A stretch of 64,000 bases of DNA from Rhizophagus irregularis (taxonomy: Eukaryota; Glomeromycota; Glomeromycetes; Glomerales; Glomeraceae). The DNA is taken from NCBI RefSeq assembly GCF_026210795.1, contig NC_089453.1, forward strand, positions 2,792,501-2,856,500. The letters are read 5' to 3'. Both the position numbers and the translations under genes were made by a program. The number at the start of each line of letters is the position of its first letter. Position 1 is the first letter of the stretch. This document shows, piece after piece, positions 45,494-57,230 of the stretch. The notes under the pieces are model-generated. The model was not told the origin of the DNA. It made no database searches and was given only the letters and a program-made list of their open reading frames with translations.

Positions 45494-47860
45494 GGCTAGT
45501 GTATCTTACCGAGTATTCCATTCATGCGTTCGAATGAAAAACACCAGAATGCATACAATAGGCTGAAATCATGACAACATTCAGACAAATGAAGCGAGAG
45601 ATGTAGATTCAGCGTAATTTTATTCCTGCCATATTATACCTCAATGAGCTTTATTATTTTAACAAGTCGTCTATGGCCTTCCTGCAACATGTCGGATTTT
45701 ATAATCTGACTTACCAATATTGAACAAATTCTGACAAAATGTGTCAGAATTTTTCTATCTTTAGCTGAGAGATGTTCCTAAAGCGATACTGTGACATAAA
45801 TTGTGAAAAAATTTCACCACTGGTCAGCTGTGAAGTTAGAAAAGCCTTCCCTGCAGTCGATTTTGCCAGGAATTCAATCCAAATCGACCAGAACTTGAAA
45901 TCGATTCATTTGTTTTTAAACTTCATTGAGCATACTTGAAGTTAAGATTCCCTGATTAACTCAAATTCGCTTCACAATCTATTTTGCAATGCCTAAAAAT
46001 AGACAATGCATTGGATCAATGATAGTAAAACGAATTGGGTCAAAATAAGGTAAGCGAAGTAGTTCTGACCATCTTACTCCAGTCTGTATAACGAATCTCT
46101 TTCTTGATGCATCTGAATTATACCGTCACCAGCCAAGTGCATTTTGGAGATGTTCGTTCGAATCCCTGGCAACAAACCAATTCTCCATATCTTCCATTCC
46201 AGCAAAATTATGCTGATGATTTTCATAATTTGCCTTTTTCTGGCATCAGTGGCAAGAAACCAATGCAGAAACGTGCCCACAAATTTTTCTCGCAGTGGTA
46301 TATCACACGATACCATTAACAACGCTGCACGAATTTTTTTTCCTAACTGATGCTCGTATGTTCGATTTAGAATAATCCCTTCCCAGAGTGATGTTAGCTC
46401 ATTAACGATTGGTGCAAGGTAATGATTAATTTTATGTAGACTCACTTCATTCGGACCCAGTAACATTCCAAGGAGCAGCAAGTTTTCTCGCTTAAATCGT
46501 ATGTTATGTGGCAAATTACAGATAACTGCATAAATAGCTTTGGTACTATGATTAGTTTCATCAAATGGCTGAAACCAGTCAACATTCAACATGAAGCCAA
46601 GATGTGAGTTGGCAACATCATTTCGGAAAAAATTTAATGAATCATCATCTTTGAATTCTTTCCATATTCGTCCATCATAAATATCAGATAAAATATTATC
46701 CGAATTTGATCAATTTGCCCAATGTCAGAGGGATTTCTTGAATTCAGGTCGACAAAACTTATCAGAAAGTTGTTGTCGAAATCCAGCAAATGGGTATATT
46801 GATTTGGCTTGAACTCTTGAAACATCGATTTGTCATGATAAAGGTGTATCGCAAGTGCATTTACCTCAGCGAGACGAGTTTGGAAACTCAATATAGTGGC
46901 ATTTCATAACCGATAAACTCTCGTTTTGACGAAAGTTTTCTACATCCTGTTTATTATAGAGTTTGTGGCATTTTGTACATGGAACAAATCTCTGAAATCG
47001 GTCTTTTAGGCCAAGTACTTTTTTCGCTAGGTAAAGAGAATCTGGAAAAGGTCTAAAATTTTCACCACCGATTTCGTTTAGAACTATTTTCATGAACTTT
47101 ATTAAAGATTTGGTTGCCATTTCTGGGATATTGTATGTTATACGGTAGTTCATTATTCACAATAAAATCCATGAAAAATTATCATCGATCAGATTTTCTT
47201 TGGCATCCATGTTGGCTTGATACGGAGGAGGTGAATAATCTTCAAAAATTTTGTTGTAAGATTCATTATTTGATTCGCTACCCAGTGTTTTGTTCGCTAG
47301 TATTATATACGTCTGATTCGATATTCAAACTTGTTGATTGAGGCATAGGATGGCTTGTATATCTTACGCGTCTCTGAGGTAAAAAAGAATAATTAACATC
47401 TATGTCTCTAGGTATTTGTAACCTTTGACTTTTGGTGTATTTCCCGAAATCCGACCCTGATGTCAAAGTCTGATGAACGTCAACATTTACTTGAAATAAT
47501 TCAATATTTTCGGTAATGTCTTGTTCACTAGTTTCTTGAATTATCGAAAGAGCTTCATCCTCACTTGATTCATCTTCATTCGAATCATTCGTTTCACCTC
47601 CTGTCTCATGTAGAAGCTTTGTTTGTTCCAATACCAATTTTCCATTACAATTATTGCAATAACAAGGAACTTTCTTCTTTTTGCGAGGTTTTTGGAACGA
47701 ACGTCTACGTTCATTTTTTTTTTGATTGCCAAGAATGCTTGAAACCGATCTCCTTCTTATCATTTTTAATTGACGAGTTTTGAAGTTAATTGCTTCAATA
47801 AATCAAATAATCGTTTAAAACTTTACTACAATTTGTAAAAATTTAACATCAATTCAATTA

Positions 47861-48060
47861 ATTAATTAATTTAACTGCGGTCGTACTAAATCGAATATTT
47901 TGATATCAATTTGATAAATTAAATCGGTTAAAATTTGCAAAAGTATATTGTACTTGATAAATTATTTTTAATTAATTAATTGATTTAACTGCGATCGTAC
48001 TAAATCGAATATTTTGATATCAATTCGATAAATTAAATCGGCTAAAATTTGCAAAAGTAT
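47861..48060. repeat. Tandem duplication upstream of Tnp2, second copy split by an element
   Basis: The stretch TTTAACTGCGGTCGTACTAA through GATATCAATTTGATAAATTA and TTGCAAAAGTATATTGTACT is repeated from about 47971, but the second copy is cut after AAAAGTAT at 48060 and resumes as TATTGTACTTGATAAAT after 48596. The first copy is thus an unoccupied version of the site taken by the element at 48061-48596. Confidence 0.85.
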
Positions 48061-48596
48061 TACAGGTCAAAAAGTGAAAAATCAGGCACCAATCAGTCAC
48101 CAATCAGGTAGCTGATTGGTAACTGATTGGTGACCGATTGGTGTCTGATTGGCATTTTCGCTAAATACCATCACCAATCAGGCAGTTTGCTAACTTTTGA
48201 ACCAGTGATCAGAAAAGGATGAAATATAGCTTATTGGAATCGTCTCAATATGACGAATCTAATGGTAGTAAAATCGCATTTCTAGGATTAATACATGATG
48301 AGAAATTAAGTAAAATATAAAAATAAAAATGTATCATTTATATTTTATTTGATTTTTTATTAACTATTGATTCTAGAGATGCGATTTTACTACCATTAGA
48401 TTCTTCTTGTTGAGACGATTCCAATGAGCTATATTTCATTCTTTTCTGATCACTGGATCAAAGTTAGAAAACTGCCTGATTGGTGACGGTATTTGGTGAA
48501 AATGTCAATCAGTCACCAATCAGTCACCAATCAGGTACCTTATTGGTGACCGATTGGTGACTGATTGATGCCTGATTTTTCACTTTTCGACTTGTG
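48061..48596. mobile_element. Foldback element with 3-bp TSD (TAT), copy 1
   Basis: TAT at 48058-48060 is repeated at 48597-48599, and the neighbouring duplicate (47944-47946) shows the empty site with a single TAT. The tips are TACAGGTCAAAAAGTG and, from the right, CACAAGTCGAAAAGTG. The arms (about 240 bp each) are rich in ACCAATCAG/CTGATTGGT units and pair around an AT-rich centre; AATCTAATGGTAGTAAAATC occurs in both arms as complements. A 97%-like twin (by eye) is at 63385-63918 with its own 3-bp TSD. Three-base duplications and CAC tips fit CACTA/EnSpm; PIF/Harbinger is the alternative. Confidence 0.9.
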
Positions 48597-48928
48597 TATA
48601 TTGTACTTGATAAATCATTTTTGTTGAAAAATTAAAATCGATGATAATTTCGGTTCAGAAGACACGATAAATAAACTTTTATTTATCAAATCAGCTGTGA
48701 AAGTTTGTCAAAAGCTTAATAATAAACTTATAAATTCTATAAAAACTCATCTGATCATTAACTCGTACGTTCTCTTTCTCTTTTCTTCTCATCTCATTGA
48801 AATTTAAGATAATTTTATTTCATTTTTATAATAACTGGTAATTTGTAACTTTTGACCATATGATATATAATTACTTTTGATTTGCAATTTCCTATTTTAA
48901 CCGTAAAAAAATTTATTGATATATAGAA
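48597..48928. other. Spacer, nothing recognised
   Basis: AT-rich sequence before the decapeptide-repeat frame. Confidence 0.35.
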
Positions 48929-49394
48929 ATGAGCCGAAACAAGAAAAAATCGTCAAATAAAAGAAAACTTCACAAAGCATCTAAGAAAGTGAACTGGGAC
49001 TGAACTTCAATTACTCCTAATACCGGACAAACTTCAACTACTCCTAGTACTAGACAAACTTCAATTACTTCTAATACTGGACAAACTTCAACTACTCCTA
49101 ATACCAGACAAACTTCTACCCCCAAAAAAAGTCGATATATTGATTGTTTTGCGTTATTCTGTTCCGTTATTCAAAGGTGTATCATTTATACTTACTATAC
49201 CAAAAAAATTAATTAATACAGAAACGAATCAATACGAAAAATCCACAGCAAAAAATAAAACACCTGATGAAGAAATCGTCGAAGTGGATCGTGGACAAGC
49301 TTCAACTACTCCTAATACCGGACAAACTTCTACCCCCAAAAAAGTCGATATATTGATTGTTTTGCGTTATTTCGTTTTGTTATTCAAACACTAG
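48929..49394 (+). pseudogene. Broken gene with decapeptide (30-bp) repeats
   Basis: An ATG at 48929 opens MSRNKKKSSNKRKLHKASKK, then a TGA at 49001-49003 interrupts. The same frame continues with four 10-residue repeats (TSITPNTGQ, TSTTPSTRQ, TSITSNTGQ, TSTTPNTRQ) and STPKKS. A later frame at about 49290-49345 repeats QASTTPNTGQTSTPKKVDIL, so a 250-bp block is partly duplicated. The basic N-terminus and Thr/Pro-rich linker suggest a disordered, perhaps nuclear, protein. The family is not recognised and nothing downstream gives it a domain. Confidence 0.4.
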
Positions 49395-49531
49395 TCGAAC
49401 GATGTCAAATCGGGGACTGAATTCCACCTGATTGGTCCCTATTTTTTAAAAAATTTTCATCAATCGGTAAACCCGATTGCTGCCAAAAGATGGCGCAAAA
49501 GGAGGATACTTGGGTACCAATCGGGATATTC

Positions 49532-49752
49532 AGAACCCCGAAAAATACATATGGAGGTCATAAATGATCGGCAAGATTTTGGCCTAAAATAAGCAACTTT
49601 TCAGGGCCGGAATTATGATAATGCTGGCCAGTATCAAAACGGACAATAAAATTTAGGCCGGCACTATCTAAAAAAGGCAAGATTTTCATGAAAATTTTGG
49701 TTCTTTTTAAGCAAACTCAAATGTGACCTTTTTATGTATTTTTCGGGGTCCT
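49532..49752. mobile_element. hAT-like foldback MITE with 8-bp TSD (GGATATTC)
   Basis: GGATATTC is repeated exactly at 49524-49531 and 49753-49760. The tips are AGAACCCCGAAAAATACATA and, from the right, AGGACCCCGAAAAATACATA. The interior AGGGCCGGAATTATGATAAT is shared letter for letter with the element at 8189-8421, so the two are one family. No coding capacity. Confidence 0.88.
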
Positions 49753-49760
49753 GGATATTC

Positions 49761-50019
49761 AATAGAGTATAATCGGGTATTAATAGTTACCAATAGAATA
49801 TTTACTGGATATTTACTATTTGACATATCAGTATACCGATTGATAACTTTTTGATAAATTTATAACAATAAGAAATCTGCTGATTGCATACATTTTTATT
49901 TAAATTTATTTGATATTTTACAATAATTACATTTAATAATTTAAATTTATTAATTATTAAAAATACAAAATCAGAAATACTACTAATACTGAAATTTTAT
50001 CTGGAATCCGGTATTCAGG
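49761..50019. other. Spacer
   Basis: AT-rich; ATCGGGTATTAA-type words here also occur near 62480, so it may be the edge of a larger repeat that carries the satellite arrays. Confidence 0.35.
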
Positions 50020-50920
50020 TTGGAGCAAATTCCCTACAAAAGAAATAAAAAAACATTAAAGAAAGTTTTTAAAAAAAGTTTCAAAAGTTAAAACTTACTT
50101 ATGGGATTCTGGTATATACATCTATCAGAGCCGATTTCCTATAATAGAATAATAAAAAAACGTTTATTACCGTTTTTTTAATAGTTTTGAAAAAAAATTT
50201 CCGAAACTTATTACTTATGGGATTCTATGGGATTCGTTATACCAATTCCCTATAATAGAACATTTAAAAAAAAATGTTAAAACCATTTTTTTAATAGTTT
50301 TGAAAATATATTTTTTGAAACTTACCTATGGGATTCGTTATACCGATTTCCTATAAAAGAATTAAAAAAAAACGTTAACATTTTTTTAATTGTTTCAAAA
50401 AATTATTTTTCGAAACTTACCTATGGGATTCGTCTCTATAATTGAATATTAAAAAAAACGTTTTAAAAAAATGTTAAAACAGTTTTTAATAGTTTTGAAA
50501 AATTATTTTTCAAAACTAACCTATGGGATTCGTTGTAACCGATTCCCTATATTTGAATAATAAAAAAAAACGTTAAAAACGTTTTTTAATAGTTTCAAAA
50601 AATTATTTTTCGAAACTAATCTATGGGATTCATTATAACCGATTCCCTATAATTGTATATTAAAAAAAAGAGTTTCAAAAAAATTTTTTGAAACTCACCT
50701 ATGGGATTCATTGTAACCGATTCATATAATAGTATATTAGAAAAAAAATGTTAAAAACGTTTTTTAATAGTTTCGAAAAAGAATTTTTCGAAACTCACCT
50801 ATGGGATTCGTTATAACTGATTCCCTACAATTGAATAATAAAAAAAAATGAGTTTCAAAAAATTATTTTTCAGAACTCACCTATGGGATTCGTTATAACC
50901 GATTCCCCATATCCGCCGAT
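50020..50920. repeat. Hairpin satellite array A (about nine units)
   Basis: Units of about 80-125 bp repeat the core CCTATGGGATTCGTTATAAC CGATTCCCTATA-AT, a poly-A run and an inverted pair such as GAGTTTCGAAAAATTATTTT TCGAAAC. Cores lie near 50325, 50421, 50520, 50698, 50800 and 50880, with degenerate ones at the left edge. Each unit can form a stem of 10-14 bp. The array ends at CATATCCGCCGATTCCCAG. The spacers are themselves repeats, so this is not a CRISPR array. Array B of the same family is at 61597-62180. Confidence 0.88.
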
Positions 50921-51320
50921 TCCCAGAATTTAACCCTAAAATTAAAAAAAAAAAAATTTAAAAACGTAAATTCAAGTTTTACAAACGCAGATTGCATGTG
51001 TTACATGATCAAATGATGCATAATTAACAAAAAAAAAGTCACGATAATAAAAAAAAACTTTTCCCTTCAAGCTTGGCAAACTAAAGAATTTTTGCAAGCA
51101 AGTGCAGTAATATTTTTACATTAAATGCTTCCGTAGCTGTCTTTATTACTTGAAAAATTGCTTCTTACAATAACATTGAAAAAGCTGATATTAAAAAAGC
51201 AATACTTAAAGTTGGGTAATTAATGGGAAAGGAATTAATTTGATTGTTCGTGTATAACTGATAAGGTCTATTTATTTTAAAGATGGTGTTCTACAAGAAT
51301 TATATATTATGTATATTGAA
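50921..51320. other. Spacer
   Basis: No gene recognised. Confidence 0.35.
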
Positions 51321-52330
51321 TTATGTAGGATTGATTAAATTAGGATATTTTGGCGGCATCTTTTGGATTGAGTCAAATCCCAATCCAGTTTTATTTAATC
51401 TATTGATATGATCGTTTTTTTAGAAAAAAACTTTGGCGGGCTGCTTTGGGCAAGTTCTACGGGTGATTTAAGTAAATTATTTTATTTTATTTATTTGATT
51501 TAGTCTAGTTTTATTAACTTACTTTTTTTTTTCTAGACTATGGTTTTGCAGATTGTTTTCAGAGTGACAAGTTCAGCTGCTTTAGAAATATATAAAAAGT
51601 TAGTTTTTTTATTTAATTTTAATTAAAAAAATTTTTTTTAATTTATCTTTCTTTTTTTTATCAAGTCATCAAGTTTGGTAGGATCTTAGAGATTTTTAAA
51701 TGGGCGCTTGAAGGTAATGGAATATAGAAGAATTTTTTTATTATTTTTTAATTTTAATTATTTTTTTAATTTATCTTTTAGACTTCCGATATGATAAAAA
51801 ATAAATTTTTGATCACGTTGATGCTGGCGTTGACGATACTGCTACAACTGCTGCTGAGAAATACTTAACGCCATTATTTAATATAAATGATTTTAGTTAC
51901 GACTGTTGAAAGGTCATCAGCAAATACTAAGTTTCGGGTGGGCTTTCAAAGAATGAAAAAGAACCAAGATTCGTAAGTATTACGAATCTTAGTTTTTTTT
52001 AATATTATAGAACAATTTATTAACCGTTCTAACCGTTCTTGTTTTTTTATAGGGGTTTAATGGACTTTTAAAGAACGGAAAAGAACTCTAAGTCAGCAAG
52101 TTCAGTAAGATTCTAGATATTTTGGAATGGTCTTCTGAAGATAATATATAGGAGACTTGGCTTTTTTTAAATAGAATATTTTTTTTTAGGAATGTGGACT
52201 TTCTGGAATATCGGAAAGTAAATTGGAGAGAGGAGGATTTTTTAACGTTATTTTAAAGAAACGAACTAATGATTCTTTCCTTTTTTTTTAGGAAAAAAGA
52301 ATCAGTTTGTCAAAGGGATAATTTGGATCT
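51321..52330 (+). other. Exon-like dispersed repeat, apparently non-coding
   Basis: Six or more GC-richer blocks of 50-100 bp (for example at 51435-51480, 51538-51600, 51664-51720, 51780-51870, 52050-52140 and 52190-52240) are each preceded by a T-rich tract ending in TAG or AGG, like exons behind splice acceptors. None keeps an open frame across blocks. Its first part (51322-51413) recurs inverted at 57826-57945. It may be a spliced non-coding transcript or a decayed gene. Confidence 0.4.
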
Positions 52331-52463
52331 GATCAGGGTCTCGTGATCATACAGTTTATGTAATCCAACCGCTAGCTATAATTAATGTATTTATTGTATG
52401 TTTAAAATTACCGTAGTAGCTGTTTCACCTTTAATAAAATTTAATTATATACATATAAATGTT

Positions 52464-54689
52464 TTAAACTTGAAGTTTTATCATTTTTGGAGTAACTTGA
52501 GAATCATTAATATTGTAGTGAAGCTTTCTATTTTCAAATTCAAGGATTTGAACAATTGCTGATTTTCGATTTGCACCATTACCTTCATCTCTTAGAGTTT
52601 TCCGAAAAAATTGAGATACTTGTTGATGATTTTTGTTTTCAACTGCCGCACATGAGAAAGATTTTAATCCCCATTTTTTATGCTTCTCCATAAACTCATG
52701 AATATGAAAAACAAGAACGTGTATGTATGGTGTAATATCGTTTGGTCTATATAAACCCTGAACAAAATCATCACTATTTGGTACTCCAGTAGATGGTGTA
52801 AGAAAAATTTTTAACCACATCTTTGCATTTCTTTTAAATGTTTTGGGATTAGTAGCTGGATTACGTATATCCATATATAAATCATAAAATCCATCCCATA
52901 ACATTCTAATTGCTCTTGCACGTGTTGGTGGTAAAATTGTGCTAAGATCAAAAAATTGTAATACTTTTAATTTGTCTTGTCCCATGAGCGAAGTAAAACT
53001 CCAAGTTTGGCATCCTTTTTCTTGCCAGAAATGAAAATTTACTTTAATTCTATTCATTTCTTTAACAATAATCTCTCTAGCAACATCATTAAAATAACCA
53101 GTTTCTTGAATTTCATGTAATACCAGATTCCAAAGTCTATCTGTTATACGTAACATTATATGTAGTTCATCAGGAATCCAATGATCTAATGGTATCATAT
53201 TAAATAATGGTACTGAATGATGACCATTATATATATTTATACAATCCATTTGTTTTGATATTGACCACTCTTTATTAACATTTGACATTTCTTTTTTTGA
53301 GATAAGGCACCATGGGCAAAAAAATAAGCTATTTGCGGAGTTAAACCCTAAGCAAATTGTGAGAAACTTCCAATCAGAGCTAAAATAAAGATTAAATATC
53401 CAATTAATTCCTCCAATAATTAATCCTATTTCTGTTAATTCATGTAACTCATTTCGGAATGGGATCATTAACATATCTAACGATTCATAATTTTCTGATC
53501 CAGGATATAATACAACAGTATGATGATAGTTTGGATTATGTATATTATCAATATCATCTAAAATCGCAAAAGTAATCATGTCATGTTTAACTTTCTTTCC
53601 AACATTTCTACCATCTCCTGAGATTCTTATATTAACAATTGGCTGTTGGGGATTAAGAATATTTCTTTTTACTAAATTTGGTACTATAAATTTCAATATA
53701 TCTTTTATACTTCTTTGAGCACCTTTACTAATTGAAGTAGTTACTTCATCAATTACTTCTGGATTAAAGATATCAGGAGTTTCGTTAGAATCTGAATCTA
53801 TATATTGTGGCATTTCAACTATATTAATTTTGATTTTATTGTTCATTTTATTATTAATTTCTTTTCATTTCTCAGCAATAATCCATTCACGTGGTAGTTC
53901 CTCTTCAATTGTTGTTAAATCTCTATACGCATCACGCGAAATCTGGCCATTATCAATTGCCATCATCATTGCTTCACTTTTATATTTTTTTACTGCCACA
54001 TCTTCATCTCCAATTCTTATTTTAAATTTAAAATCATTTACAGAAAATTAAACTTCTTTCAAAAGAGGTTTATCTTCAGGATTATAATATTGTTTGGAAA
54101 TATTTGTAAAGTCATTAAATACTTGCTTGGTCATAGATTTAGCTCTTTTAGTAAGAATTGAATGAGAAGCTTCATTCACTATTTTTAAAGTACATTTTTT
54201 AGGTAGCTTAATACAATACTGATGTACAGATTCCAATGTAATCCAAAAAAAATTACTCCTGAAGTTCGTATATTACTTTCTGGATTGACTTGCTTTAAAA
54301 TTATATAAAAGTTTTATTTACTAGATCGAAAAATGGTAATATGTAATATTACAATATATACTTACTTTGTGAAATAATGTTGTGACGTCTGAAGAAGATT
54401 TACTTGAGACAACTTGATTAGAAAAATTATTTCCAAATGCTATTATATATATAGGTTTATCATTAACATAATTTATTGAACATTGAACTGTACATGCATT
54501 TCAATTTCAAGTTGTTTGAATTACATAATTATGTGGAATTAAATATGAATGTGGTTTTTTGGTTTTACATAATATATGTTCTTTAGGATATGTACCTGCT
54601 TTCATTATTTTATAATGAAAAGTACGCTTATTATCTTTCCATGTAATATTTAAATCATTAGGATAATTGGAAAATTCTTTTCCATTCAT
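52464..54689 (-). pseudogene. Transposase-like protein of a large glomeromycotan family, broken
   Basis: The 460-codon open frame (53846-52464) carries INIRISGDGRNVGKKVKHD-like text (VNIRISGDGRNVGKKVKHD), YFSSDWKFLTICLG, FCPWCLI, WIPDELHIMLRITDRLWNL, WSFTSLMGQDKLKVL, FLTPSTGVPN and SCAAVENKNHQQVS. The frame continues upstream in register: FKFKIRIGDEDVAVKKY, ELPREWIIAEK, ESVHQYCIKLPKKC, and, across an intron (54365-54293), MNGKEFSNYPND from an ATG at 54689. Lesions: TGA at 53867-53865, TAA at 54050-54048, two TGA codons near 54506 and 54500, and a one-base slip in the T8 run near 54250. I recall this as a very large family in Rhizophagus. The D...D...E placement with a CxxC and DELH resembles RNase H-like transposases, but that is inference. 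Confidence 0.7.
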
Positions 54690-55623
54690 TTTTTTTTTAT
54701 TTATCAAGTTAAACGTATTGTGTAGTGACAAATAATAAGAGGTGACAAATATGATTTCACTTAAAGATAAAATATAAAAAACGCGTTTTTTCTGTTATGT
54801 GATCATGTGACAATTAAACGTCACGTATACAATGTATCTAAATTTGGAAAGTATACATGATAAATTCTATTTATATATTTTTTTTTACTATTTTTTTTTT
54901 AATGATGAAATTCAGTCGTCAACGTCGTCAACGGTCAACCTTATTATTCTTTAAAAATTAATTGCCTAATATAAAATAAATTATAACACATACAATTATT
55001 AATTAACTTGAATTATTTGGATAACAATGGGTAAATATTAAAAACAATTTTTTTTTGATACTGAACAATACTGAACAATAATTTTTTACTTTGCTCTTTA
55101 TTATTTCTTATTATTACTTACATTTTTTTAAATAAAAGTATAATTAAGAAAAGAAATGTTCAGGATTTAAAAACAAGCTCTTTCAATACTCTATTTATAG
55201 GTATAGTAAATTCTTTTAATGTGAAAATAAAGATTGGAGAAATTTTGTTTTTATTTTAAAAAAATCTCCTTTTTAATTAGATAATGGGCAATTTTAACGA
55301 AATACTGGTTATAACCTCTTTAGAAAAAGGTGATTTTTTAAAAATTTATAAAACGTTTAAAAACTTTCTTAGATTTAAGAATAATATTTTTTTAAATTTC
55401 ACCTTAAAAATATTATTTCATGAATCGGGTATTATGGTCAGTTGGCTAAGCTCTTACATTTTAAGTTTCAATATTTCTATTTGTTTCTTTATCATATTTC
55501 TTTATTATCATTAATAAATTTTATAAAATATTGTAAATACCCACATAATACTCTAATGATAACATAATTATTTTATCATTTCAAAACAATTAAAAGATCT
55601 ATTTTATTCTTTATTAATTGAAA
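54690..55623. other. Intergenic DNA
   Basis: Holds the presumed promoter side of the preceding pseudogene. An open frame at 55284-55514 (MGNFNEILVITSLEKGDFLK) is hydrophobic at its end; it has no family I know and is not called. Confidence 0.35.
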
Positions 55624-56334
55624 CTAAACAATATACACTTGTTTTGTATAAAAATGGATATAAATGAACCCAGCACTACATATATTACCCATCGCATCCT
55701 TATCATGCCTGCACTTCCATTCAACTAACATCTCTCCGTATTTGTATTTATTAAGTGACTTTTTGGGTTTTATTATAGAATTGGCCTTTTTTGCAGTAGC
55801 TAATGCTAAGGGATTAGTTTCAGTTTTTTGATGTGATACATTATTGTCCGTCAAAACAATGAAAGTTCTCTGATTTTGATTATAATATTTTATTTCCCAA
55901 TCTGTACTTCCAAATATCTGATTTAACTTCTCCTCTCCCTCTTTTCCACGAAACCAACATTTATAAACACCAGATTTTTTAGAATAAAAATGTATATGAT
56001 TAGCGAAGATTGCATGAAATTGACTTTCACTACATGGTATAGAAACCAATTTCTTTCCAGCATTTTTGAAACCACTTGGCAATCAATGATGAATAAAGTA
56101 AATCAAATCATTCTTGAATAATTTTGTAAGATCCGTTGGCACTACTGGTAACCCCTCTCGAAGAGTATTATATTTACGAATAATGGTATTATGGCGTGTT
56201 AGGCCTGCTTTATTTTTGAATATTTTCTGACATTCACTACACTTATACTCATTTGTATTTGTGGTTTGAGTTATGGTTGGAGTTGTAGTTGAAGTTGTAG
56301 TTGGAGGTGTGGTTGGAGGTGAAAGATTTTGCAT
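55624..56334 (-). pseudogene. C2H2-type finger protein with one premature stop
   Basis: Minus strand from ATG at 56334: MQNLSPPTTPPTTT linker, finger YKCSECQKIFKNKAGLTRHN, then TDLTKLFKNDLIYFIHH. A TGA at 56085-56083 interrupts, and the same frame goes on LPSGFKNAGKKLVSIPC, SESQFHAIFANHIHFYS, GVYKCWFRGKEGEEKL, FGSTDWEIKYYNQNQRT, KYKYGEMLVEWKCRHDKDA and GNICSAGFIYIHFY, ending at TAG 55626-55624. I recognise the layout as a multicopy C2H2-finger family of these fungi in which Arg stands where the stop is, so CGA to TGA is the likely lesion. Apart from that codon the 236-codon frame is open, so it was inactivated recently or is read through. Fragments of relatives lie at 59096 and 60035. Confidence 0.7.
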
Positions 56335-57230
56335 CTTGAGGTCTAAAGTTATTATTCTAAAGGAAAAAATGTTTTTGATGCGAAACTCACTACCAATAAA
56401 TGTTTGCACATGTGCTACCAACCAGACTGCATGGTCTTGTGTGACTATATATTTCACGTGTTATCTTATTACAACCAAAGTAAATTCTAGTGATATCCAT
56501 ATTTCTTTGTATTGTACAACTGAAATGAAACTTGGAAGAATTAGCAATAAATTTCTAACAAAATGATGGAAAGAAGTAAAAAAAGAAAGAAACTTACCAA
56601 AGTTACTTCTTACTACCAAATGAAAGTGAATTAGTCAATTTGAAATAGAACGTCTAACAAAGTGATGAAAACGTTCGCTATACAACTGTCAAAAACTCAG
56701 TTTATTGATTAATTAACAAACACTATGTATCTATGTTATTATAGAAATTTGGTTATAATGCAAAATTTGAAATACAGTATTAATAATTTAAGTAAAAAAG
56801 GTTTTACAAACTTGGGAATCAGCTTTAAGTGGTAATACATTTTAAATCCACTGAAAATGAATTATATCTCTTACATTTTAACGTAGTAAGATTTTTGACT
56901 CTAAAATCTATAGTAATATAGTTAATATAGTGATATAGCAATTTATAAATAAGTTAATTGATGCGTCCTTGGCTATTAAATCCATTTTTCCTTTTTTCTT
57001 GACGGCTTGCGCATTCCACTGATTAAAGAAAACAACCTATAAAGCTGTAGTCTAGAAGAAAAGAAAGTAAATTATTAAAAAATCCAAGTAAATTAAATCA
57101 AATAAATCAAAAAAAACATTGAGTACCAACCCGATGAAGTCACTCCCTTATTCCATATATGTGGCGCTACCCTAAGACGTCCTATTAACAAACTGGATGA
57201 CAAAGTTGCGAAACTTTATTGATGATTTAG
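56335..57230. other. Intergenic DNA
   Basis: AT-rich; the plus-strand frame at 56273-56566 is the reverse of the Thr/Pro linker of the neighbouring gene and is not real. Confidence 0.4.

Larger units (their letters stand above)
43318..47763 (-). pseudogene. Tnp2-type (CACTA/EnSpm) transposase, broken and split by a hAT-like insertion
   Basis: Minus-strand blocks in order: a basic N-terminus with VPCYCNNCNGKL (47763-47278); PFPDSLYLAKKVLGLKDRF and VPCTKCHKLYN (47153-46866); MLNVDWFQPFDE, IYAVICNLPHNI and IRAALLMVSCDIP (46592-46200), the tnp2 core; RLPYFDPIRFTIIDPMH (about 46060); YAFWCFSFERMNGILG (about 45555); and a C-terminal block with RCIIPVHN-type NCIIPVHNILCRFVP (43875-43318). These match the Tnp2 transposases common in glomeromycotan genomes. 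One intron (45509-45420) still splices in frame (GILG then SLPNSNRK). The gene is dead: several frame changes between blocks, a TGA in NDS*IKD, and a 1254-bp element at 43846-45099. The enzyme would have cut and pasted CACTA elements; its own terminal repeats were not found. Confidence 0.8.

Noticed and set aside
46104-46350. Plus-strand frames of 68-71 codons
   Set aside because: They are shadows of the minus-strand Tnp2 coding blocks.
50325-50920. Regularly spaced palindromic repeats that look like a CRISPR array
   Set aside because: The sequences between the palindromes are themselves repeats, the units vary from 80 to 125 bp, the context is eukaryotic and no cas genes are present.
55284-55514. 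76-codon plus-strand frame with an ATG and a hydrophobic C-terminus
   Set aside because: No recognisable family, AT-rich composition and no splice or promoter support; left in the spacer note.
56273-56566. 97-codon plus-strand frame starting with valine/glycine repeats
   Set aside because: It is the complement of the Thr/Pro linker of the C2H2 gene on the minus strand.
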